Part shown: positions 23,382 to 28,444 of the stretch, piece by piece
Numbering within the stretch: the first letter of the stretch is position 1
How the letters are laid out: the number at the start of each line of letters is the position of its first letter
Origin: DATBMY01 sp036554605
Lineage (GTDB): Bacteria; Acidobacteriota; Blastocatellia; UBA7656
Length of the DNA: 28,444 nt
Assembly: GCA_036554605.1 (NCBI GenBank)
Contig: DATBMY010000253.1
Location: 1-28,444 of the forward strand
Reading direction: 5' to 3'
Translations under genes and position numbers: made by a program
The notes under the pieces: model-generated
What the model saw: the letters and a program-made list of their open reading frames with translations, nothing else
What the model was told of the DNA's origin: nothing
Database searches by the model: none

Positions 23382-23783
23382 TCACCCGCGGGCGGATCTT
23401 TCAGGCATGCAAAACATCTTTCTTGCCAGATCCGATTCGAGTCTTTCCCGGGTGTAATAGTTCTTGAGGATGCTGTTTTTCCAATCTAAAAGGTCGGGGT
23501 TCGCTTCCGCGAACTCTTCCCATTTCGCTTCGTATGCCATACGCGCCATTCGCTCGTTGATTATAAAGAGGTATGCCCAGGTTATAGTTTCGTGATAGAT
23601 GGCCTCTTTGCCGGCCGAGGCCGCATACCTTTTAAGGCTCTTCGAAAAAGCGGCGACCGCTTCGAGCAGAGGATACTTGCGCAGGTAGAGCCACGCGACC
23701 CTGACATGCATGCCGTGATGAAAAAGCTCGCCGGGCAAGTCACAGCTTTCGAACTGCTCGATCAAATCCTCATCGCTTATCAT
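23382..23783 (-). CDS. Conserved-looking small His-rich protein, function unknown
   Basis: I use the ATG at 23781-23783 because an exceptionally good ribosome binding site (GGAGGTGA, five bases upstream) precedes it; an in-frame ATG at 23799-23801 is upstream of that site. The 133-residue product is all-helical in appearance and cytoplasmic. It has a His cluster FHHGMHVRVAW (21-31), then YHETITWAY (63-71), NPDLLDWKNSILKNYY (95-110) and a closing LARKMFCMPE. The pattern of HHxxH plus HET suggests a small helical-bundle metal or substrate site. I have the impression of a widespread uncharacterised family but cannot name it. A strong terminator stands just upstream, so it is probably its own unit. 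Confidence 0.75.
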   Translation of the reverse strand: MISDEDLIEQFESCDLPGELFHHGMHVRVAWLYLRKYPLLEAVAAFSKSLKRYAASAGKEAIYHETITWAYLFIINERMARMAYEAKWEEFAEANPDLLDWKNSILKNYYTRERLESDLARKMFCMPERSARG

Positions 23784-23810
23784 AAAATCACCTCCGTTCA
23801 ATATACGACC

Positions 23811-23852
23811 AAAAAGAAAACCGCCCGAGCCATTTATTTGGCTCGGGCGGTT
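23811..23852 (-). terminator. Strong intrinsic terminator of the mla operon
   Basis: A perfect 13-bp stem (23819-23831 with 23840-23852; GGCTCGGGCGGTT arm) and an 8-base loop. Read on the minus strand it is followed by TTTTCTTTTT. It lies 120 bases after the MCE gene and 36 bases before the start of the small His-rich gene. Confidence 0.85.
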
Positions 23853-23971
23853 GTAAACTTGAAGCCTTAATATAGCACCTGTTTGCGCCGGCCGGCAAAC
23901 AATTTATTGGCGCTCAACTCGATCGCGCTTCGACTATTCGAGCTTCCGCGCGTGCGGCGGGCCTGAGGGCA

Positions 23972-25078
23972 TCAGAAAAGGCTCACCTTTATATTCAAGT
24001 ACTTCCTCGGGTTCTGGCGGAAGTCGTAGAGCAGTTTCACAACCTCCGACGACGTCTGGTTGAAGCTGTTATAGAGCTTATCGTCGTGAAGGAGCTTGCC
24101 TATAGTGCCTTCCCCTTTTTGAATAGAGTCGGTGATCTGGCGCAGCCCCGCGACGGTCGCCTGCACCTCCGTGTGAAGCTGGTCGTCCTTTATAAACTTG
24201 CCGAGCGTGCCGCGCCCGGCTTCGATGTCGGCCGCTATCGTATTGAGCTTCGCCGCCGTCTCGTTAAATCTCCCCAGCAACTCGTTGGTGCGCACGTAGA
24301 ACTGGTCATCGTTAATGAACTTGCCGAGCGTGCCCTTGCCGCCGCGGATGTCGCCTACCATGCCCTGGACATCGTTGGTGACGCTGCGCAGATCATCGTA
24401 GAGTTTCGGATCGTTCAGGAGCCGGGATATGGTGCCGTTGCCTTCAGCCATGCGCCGGCCTATGGTCTGAAACTCCACGACCGCGCGGTTGAGGTTGACG
24501 TAGAGCGCCTCATCGTGAAGCAGCTTGCCTATAGTCCCCTCGCCGCGATTGATGTTGTCCATAAGCTCCTGCAATTGCTTGCCGACGGTGTTGAACTGCA
24601 CGAGTATGTCGCTTGCGCCCTGGAAGACCTGCGCGAGGCCGGTCTGGTCCGCGCTTGGAATCTCGGCGCCGGGGGGCAGCGGGTCGGCCCCCCTCGTGCC
24701 GGGTATTATGTCAATCACGCGGTCGCCCAAGAAACCCTGCTGCGCCAGCACGGCCTGCGAGTCCTGGCGTATCAGCCCGTTTATTTCGTCGGCGTCAATA
24801 GTCATTGTCACGACTATAGGCTTCTCGTTTTTGGTCGCCGGGATCTGGCTTGAAAGCTCTACGCTATCGACTTTGCCGACGAGCTTGCCGGCCACACGGA
24901 CTTCATCGCCCGATTTGAGCCCTTCAGCCGCCAAAAAGCGCGTCGTGTAGGTAACAGTGTCCTTGAAAAACGATATGTCGCCGCTGACACTGAGTATGAA
25001 GACTATCAATATCGCAATAGTGGCTATAGCGAGGATACCGACGCGAAGCTCGGCCAGCGTGGTTTTTTGTCTTGGCAT
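23972..25078 (-). CDS. MlaD-like MCE-domain protein with C-terminal repeats
   Basis: The periplasmic, membrane-anchored lipid-binding part of an Mla-type phospholipid transporter. Of 368 residues, 12-32 form a TM anchor and about 41-127 an MCE domain (FLAAEGLKSGDEVRVAGKLVG at 48-68, split by family motif GDEVRVAG, and LGDRVIDI at 117-124). Residues about 150-350 are helical and hold five repeats of the motif GxGT[IL]xxL/F-xxD-xxxY or H, beginning at residues 179, 213, 247, 288 and 322; thus 34-residue spacing with one of 41. The last residues (NPRKYLNIKVSLF) resemble the end of many MCE proteins. It is the last gene of the mlaE-mlaF-mlaD operon and ends before a strong terminator. Confidence 0.92.
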   Translation of the reverse strand: MPRQKTTLAELRVGILAIATIAILIVFILSVSGDISFFKDTVTYTTRFLAAEGLKSGDEVRVAGKLVGKVDSVELSSQIPATKNEKPIVVTMTIDADEINGLIRQDSQAVLAQQGFLGDRVIDIIPGTRGADPLPPGAEIPSADQTGLAQVFQGASDILVQFNTVGKQLQELMDNINRGEGTIGKLLHDEALYVNLNRAVVEFQTIGRRMAEGNGTISRLLNDPKLYDDLRSVTNDVQGMVGDIRGGKGTLGKFINDDQFYVRTNELLGRFNETAAKLNTIAADIEAGRGTLGKFIKDDQLHTEVQATVAGLRQITDSIQKGEGTIGKLLHDDKLYNSFNQTSSEVVKLLYDFRQNPRKYLNIKVSLF

Positions 25079-25104
25079 AAATTACTCCTGCTGATCACTG
25101 ACTG

Positions 25105-25917
25105 CTAGGCTCGGAAGAATTCCTGGACATAGGGTTCTTCGCTCGTCCAGAGCTCTTCGTCCGTGCCGCTGAATACGACTTTGCCTTGCTTGAGCATGAC
25201 GAAGCGCGTGTTAATAAGGCTCAGGTTTCCGCCCTCGTGTCTAAATTCCACATCGCCGTTCTCGTTTATCGTCGCATAATTCGAGCTGAGCACCTTTATG
25301 TCGTCGACCCTGTGGGTGACGAATATAGAGCTTACGCCTTCCAGGTCGCGCAGCTTCATAGCGAGCTCGAGTATGGTGCGCGCGGTCGGGGGGTCGAGCC
25401 CTGCCGTCGGCTCGTCGAAGAGTATCAGTTTCGGGTTCCCCACAAGCGCCCGCGCTATGCCGACGCGGCGGCGCATGCCGCCCGACAGCTCCGCCGGATA
25501 CATGTACATCGCGTCCTCCAGGTTGACGAACCTGAGCATGCGCCGCACAGTCTCCTCTATCTCCGCCTCGCTCATGCCCTGCTCAAAGAGCCTGTAGCCG
25601 ACATTCTCATAAACCGACAGCGAGTCAAACAGCGCGCCTTCCTGAAAGACCATGCCGATCTTCCTTCGCACATAGCTCATGTCTTGCTCGGAAACCCCCG
25701 TCACGTCCTCGCCGTCGATAAGTATCTTGCCCGAATCGGGTTTTATAAGCCCGAGCACCAGTTTTAGTATAGTCGACTTTCCGGTCCCCGACCCGCCCAG
25801 CACGATCTTCGTCTCGCCGGGGTTCACCTTGAAGCTGATATCATCAAGTATCACCCGATCCTCATAAGACATCGTGACGTTCTGAAACTCTATTGCGCTG
25901 TAAATCTGCTCCACCAT
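25105..25917 (-). CDS. ABC transporter ATP-binding protein, MlaF-like
   Basis: The cytoplasmic ATPase of the Mla-type lipid transporter. In 270 residues: Walker A GGSGTGKST (41-49), Q-loop FQEGALFDSLSVYENV (91-106, the SLSVxENV form is typical of MlaF), ABC signature LSGGM (144-148), Walker B LILFDEP (164-170) and the switch-region His in FVTHR. The C-terminal part extends beyond the core domain and ends TSEEPYVQEFFRA. It lies 12 bases after the permease gene and 26 before the MCE gene, in the usual mla order. The start ATG at 25915-25917 lacks a clear ribosome binding site, so it may depend on coupling. Confidence 0.94.
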   Translation of the reverse strand: MVEQIYSAIEFQNVTMSYEDRVILDDISFKVNPGETKIVLGGSGTGKSTILKLVLGLIKPDSGKILIDGEDVTGVSEQDMSYVRRKIGMVFQEGALFDSLSVYENVGYRLFEQGMSEAEIEETVRRMLRFVNLEDAMYMYPAELSGGMRRRVGIARALVGNPKLILFDEPTAGLDPPTARTILELAMKLRDLEGVSSIFVTHRVDDIKVLSSNYATINENGDVEFRHEGGNLSLINTRFVMLKQGKVVFSGTDEELWTSEEPYVQEFFRA

Positions 25918-25929
25918 AAAGCGAGCGGC

Positions 25930-26685
25930 TCAGGCAAAGACCTGCAGGAATTTCTGTATGAAGAAATCAGCTGCCAGTATCAGTATATCTGAAAGCACCA
26001 CGGCTTGTGTCGTCGAGCGGCCCACGCCGACAGTCCCGCCGTGGGTTCTAAGTCCCGCCCGGCAGCTTACAATCGCGATGATGAATCCGAAGACGACCGG
26101 CTTGACCAGCCCCCCGATCACGTCATTGTAGGTAAGCGCGTTCTTGGCCGAGTTTATATAGACCGAGCTCGGCAGGTTCATCAAAGAGGTCGCGACCATC
26201 CACCCGCCTATCGCGCCCACGATGTCGGCGACGAGCGTCAGCGCCGGCGTCATCAGCATCAGCGCCAGCAGCCGGGGCCAGACGAGCTTGCGTATGGGAT
26301 CGGTTCCGAGCGCCCGCATAGCATCGACCTGCTCGGAGACGACCATCGAGCCAAGCTCCGCGGCTATCGCGGACCCGACCCTTCCGGCGATCATGAGAGA
26401 GGCAAGCACGGGCCCCATCTCGCGCACCAGCGACGTCATAACCAGCTGGCCGGTGACCGCTGTCGCGCCGAACGTCTTCAAAGTAGGCGCGGTGTTGAGC
26501 GCAAGTATCCCGCCGGTGAACGCGCCCGTCAGCGTTATGATCATCAGCGAGCCCACGCCTATCTGATCCATCTGCGTTATGATCTCGCGCGAGTATCTGG
26601 GCTTTGACAGCGCGCCGCGGAAAGCACGCGCGGCCATCAGCGATGATTCCTGGACTTCGTAGATGGCCTGTAGAAATGGATTCAT
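25930..26685 (-). CDS. ABC transporter permease, MlaE-like
   Basis: The inner-membrane permease of the lipid transporter, 251 residues. It has about five to six hydrophobic helices (roughly 46-66, 85-108, 138-168, 190-210, 228-248) and the family signature EQVDAMRALGTDPIRKLVWP (118-137), which forms the coupling-helix region. GQLVMTSLVREMGPVLASLM (79-98) is also family-typical. It opens the mla operon; a candidate promoter is 26793-26821. No MlaB (STAS) or MlaC gene is in the window, which is common outside proteobacteria. The direction of lipid flow cannot be told from sequence. Confidence 0.94.
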   Translation of the reverse strand: MNPFLQAIYEVQESSLMAARAFRGALSKPRYSREIITQMDQIGVGSLMIITLTGAFTGGILALNTAPTLKTFGATAVTGQLVMTSLVREMGPVLASLMIAGRVGSAIAAELGSMVVSEQVDAMRALGTDPIRKLVWPRLLALMLMTPALTLVADIVGAIGGWMVATSLMNLPSSVYINSAKNALTYNDVIGGLVKPVVFGFIIAIVSCRAGLRTHGGTVGVGRSTTQAVVLSDILILAADFFIQKFLQVFA

Positions 26686-26792
26686 CAGTCAGCGGGTCTT
26701 TATCGGAAAGACTTTGGTGCGCTCCTCATTGAAAGTTCGGTTAAGCTTACACGCGCATCTCAGGCCATTACGCCATAAGGCTGAGTGAAAAT

Positions 26793-26821
26793 ATGATGAA
26801 TGTTTCCCCCACCACAGTCAA
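26793..26821 (-). promoter_or_regulatory. Candidate promoter of the mla operon
   Basis: On the minus strand TTGACT (26816-26821, five of six) and CATCAT (26793-26798, four of six) with a 17-base spacer. It would give a leader of about 100 bases before the mlaE-like ATG. Confidence 0.4.
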
Positions 26822-26860
26822 GCCAATGCCGATTTTGGATCGGGGAGCCTGAATCGAATA

Positions 26861-27373
26861 TTAATAAAAGAGGTATTTTCGCCAGGATTCGTCCGCGCGT
26901 CCCATGTAGCGTATTATCTGGCGGTTCACGTGCAGGTTGTAAGCTTGCGGGCGCTTGAGCAGCCGCATGCCGACCTCTTCGGGCGCGCGGTCGCCTTTAC
27001 GATTATTGCAGGCGCGGCAGCACGTTACGAGATTATCCCAGGCCGAATCGCCCCCGCGCGAGCGCGGGTGTATGTGATCGAGCGTCAGCTCTTGAGGCGG
27101 AAATACGCGGCCGCAATACTGGCACGTATTGTGGTCGCGAAGCAGTATATTCTTGCGCGAAAGGCTCTTGCGCTCGAACGGGATGTGTATATATTCGATC
27201 AGCCTTATGACCGAAGGCAGCGGCATCGAAAACCTTGTCGAGTGTATCCAGTGCGCGGTGGAGCTCTCTTCGGCTAAAGCTATCCCCTTGAGGACGAGCA
27301 CGACGGCGCGCCGTGCCGTACAGACATTGATGGGTTCGAACGAAGCGTTGAGTACTAAAACGCGTTGGTTCAT
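26861..27373 (-). CDS. HNH endonuclease family protein
   Basis: A 170-residue protein of the small, widespread HNH family with N-terminal VLVLNASFEPINV (5-17). The nuclease part has a zinc knuckle (Cys84 and Cys87; Cys119 and Cys122), the catalytic LDHIHPRSRGG (98-108, His100), Asn114 in WDNLV and Asn123 in RACNNRKG. The C-terminal 35 residues are family-typical too. Such genes occur as lone chromosomal genes and are not tied to introns or phages here; the cellular role is unknown. The ATG at 27371-27373 has no ribosome binding site and a good -10 lies only 11 bases upstream, so the mRNA may be leaderless. Confidence 0.9.
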   Translation of the reverse strand: MNQRVLVLNASFEPINVCTARRAVVLVLKGIALAEESSTAHWIHSTRFSMPLPSVIRLIEYIHIPFERKSLSRKNILLRDHNTCQYCGRVFPPQELTLDHIHPRSRGGDSAWDNLVTCCRACNNRKGDRAPEEVGMRLLKRPQAYNLHVNRQIIRYMGRADESWRKYLFY

Positions 27374-27384
27374 CTTGAAATAAA

Positions 27385-27414
27385 TTTATAACAGCGATAA
27401 TTCAAACGTGACAA
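27385..27414 (-). promoter_or_regulatory. Candidate promoter of the HNH gene
   Basis: On the minus strand TTGTCA (27409-27414, five of six) and TATAAA (27385-27390, five of six) with an 18-base spacer. The -10 ends 11 bases before the ATG, so the predicted transcript start is only a few bases from it. Confidence 0.5.
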
Positions 27415-27419
27415 GAGGT

Positions 27420-27523
27420 AAGATAGCGGGCAGTTGGCGGTCGCAAAGATTCTAGATTTGATATCTCAAACCTGAAATATGACGCCCGCCGCCCGCTGCC
27501 CGCTGCCTAATGCCCGCTATCTT
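27420..27523. repeat. Heptamer-array inverted element 2
   Basis: The 13-base outer arms AAGATAGCGGGCA (27420-27432) and TGCCCGCTATCTT (27511-27523) are exact reverse complements. Inside the right arm are five 7-base units (27484-27518: GCCCGCC, GCCCGCT, GCCCGCT, GCCTAAT, GCCCGCT); the left arm has two to three degenerate units in the other orientation. The AT-rich centre contains 27465-27482, which matches 23279-23296 of element 1 at 15 of 18 bases. The right arm overlaps the end of the amidohydrolase gene. Confidence 0.7.
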
Positions 27524-28444
27524 TTGGTATGGGCGGCGGACCTTCCGGGACATAAGGTTTATAGACGTGGCCTCGGGTCTTCTCTTTGAACTCGGCCTGC
27601 ACCGACTGCCTGAGTGAGGGATTTTCGAACAGGTCGACGACGGTCACGGCAATCGCCTTGGCCGCATAGACGAGCCCTTTGTGCCCGATCGACATACCGC
27701 CGCAGGCGACCACGGGCCAGGCATGCCAGGGCGCTCCCTCGGGCGCGGTCGTCACGGACAGGTGGAGTGTCGGCACGATCCAGCTCACATCGCCTACGTC
27801 GGTCGAGCCGCCCGGCGGGTCGGGCCGCGGCTCTTCGAGCGGTTGCACCTCGCCGTTGAGCCCCTTTAGCTCTACGCCGGTGCCGCGCTGAATGGCGCGG
27901 GCGAATTCCTGCTCTTCGGAGGTGTACTCGATGGGGCCGAGCCATTTGAGGTTGGTGTGTATGGCCCGCGCTCCGGCCATGTTTACCAGCATCTCGTAAT
28001 CGCCCCCCTGTATGCTCAGCTTCGATTCGACCCCGGCCATCAGCGCCGCGCCTTCGGCTATTTTGCGCACGCGCCCGAGCAGTTCCTCGACCCCCGTGCG
28101 TTTCGTGTCCCGCAACCAGCACCATACCCGCGCGTACTCGGGCACTACGTTCGGCACGTCGCCGCCTTTCTGTATGGCGTAGTGCATGCGCACCGAGGGC
28201 TTGACGAACTCGCGCATGCGGTTGAGCCCGAATGTAAAAAACTCCATCGCGGCCACGGCGCTGCGCCCGTTCCACGGGTCGGCCGCCGCGTGCGCCGCCT
28301 TCCCCTTGAACTCGACCACGAAGTCGACTATCGCCTGCGTGCTTTGTGTATCGGCCTGTATCTTATCGCCGGGATGCCACGCCAAACAGACGTCGAGATC
28401 ATTAAATAACCCCTCGCGCGCCATGTATATCTTGCCGCCCACGC
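27507..28444 (-). CDS. M20-family amidohydrolase, AbgB-like (5' end outside window)
   Basis: The C-terminal 312 or so residues of a zinc amidohydrolase of the M20D group, like AbgB (p-aminobenzoyl-glutamate hydrolase subunit). Seen: LAWHPGD near the visible start, FVVEFKGKAAHAAADPWNG (dimerisation-domain start), GGDVPNVVPEYARVWCWLRD, GSTDVGDVSW, TTAPEGAPWHAW and GMSIGHKGLVYAAKA, all AbgB-like. The metal-binding N-terminal part must lie beyond the right edge; the frame is still open there, and the GTG at 28440-28442 is internal. The last codons (encoding KDSGH) and the TAG stop lie in the right arm of heptamer element 2, so the native C-terminus may have been altered by that element. Confidence 0.9.
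   Translation of the reverse strand, partial: VGGKIYMAREGLFNDLDVCLAWHPGDKIQADTQSTQAIVDFVVEFKGKAAHAAADPWNGRSAVAAMEFFTFGLNRMREFVKPSVRMHYAIQKGGDVPNVVPEYARVWCWLRDTKRTGVEELLGRVRKIAEGAALMAGVESKLSIQGGDYEMLVNMAGARAIHTNLKWLGPIEYTSEEQEFARAIQRGTGVELKGLNGEVQPLEEPRPDPPGGSTDVGDVSWIVPTLHLSVTTAPEGAPWHAWPVVACGGMSIGHKGLVYAAKAIAVTVVDLFENPSLRQSVQAEFKEKTRGHVYKPYVPEGPPPIPKDSGH

Noticed and set aside
23881..23900. GTTTGC/GCAAAC palindrome after the MCE gene, as a possible terminator.
   Set aside because: No T-run follows on the minus strand, and the far better terminator at 23811-23852 lies just beyond. It may be incidental.
24086..24853. A 255-codon plus-strand frame opposite the MCE gene with internal repeats.
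   Set aside because: Its repeats are only the complement of the MCE repeats; no independent evidence for a gene.

Overview
The window looks like a chromosomal stretch of a GC-rich, aerobic, Gram-negative soil-type bacterium. My best guess is an acidobacterium, class Blastocatellia or close to it. This is inferred from a secreted VWA protein of the type common in Acidobacteria, an Mla-type MCE lipid transporter (outer membrane), an F420 biosynthesis gene beside F420-type oxidoreductases, oxygen-dependent HemF and a cyanophycin cassette. No rRNA, tRNA, CRISPR array, phage gene, transposase or integrase was seen. The gene order looks like settled core and accessory chromosome rather than an island.

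Layout, left to right. (1) 44-1231 (-): queG, epoxyqueuosine reductase. Diverging from it is a four-gene block at 1303-6155 (+): a membrane PP2C phosphatase with C-terminal TPRs, a membrane Ser/Thr kinase with a C-terminal SH3-like domain, an FHA protein with an FhaA-type N-terminal domain, and an exported TPR protein. The block reads as a phospho-threonine circuit facing the envelope. (2) 6156-6447: a convergent intergenic region holding nested perfect inverted repeats. (3) A secreted endonuclease/exonuclease/phosphatase-fold protein (-), then hemF and an alpha/beta hydrolase whose nucleophile position is Asp (+). (4) 10186-14159 (-): a tightly packed five-gene operon of PPOX-type oxidoreductase, LLM-type oxidoreductase, cofG, mtnB and an AlkD-like protein. 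It mixes F420 synthesis and use with methionine salvage and DNA alkylation repair. (5) 14375-16957 (+): an SdpI-like membrane protein, a small coiled-coil protein, a small exported protein and an exported VWA protein. (6) 17216-20921 (+): cyanophycinase (cphB) and cyanophycin synthetase (cphA), overlapping, preceded by a possible 49-residue leader ORF that also overlaps. (7) 21242-23224 (+): galE and a stand-alone LigD-type polymerase domain. (8) 23382-26685 (-): a small His-rich unknown gene, a strong intrinsic terminator, and an mlaE-mlaF-mlaD operon. (9) An HNH endonuclease gene and a partial M20-type amidohydrolase that runs off the right edge.

The least ordinary items are: the Ser-to-Asp change in the hydrolase; a roughly 21-residue insertion inside an iron-sulfur motif of QueG; two intergenic elements made of heptamer arrays in inverted orientation around a shared AT-rich core; a 34/41-residue repeat series in the MCE protein; and the small ORF coupled to cyanophycinase. 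All functional calls come from reading motifs by eye; no database search was run.
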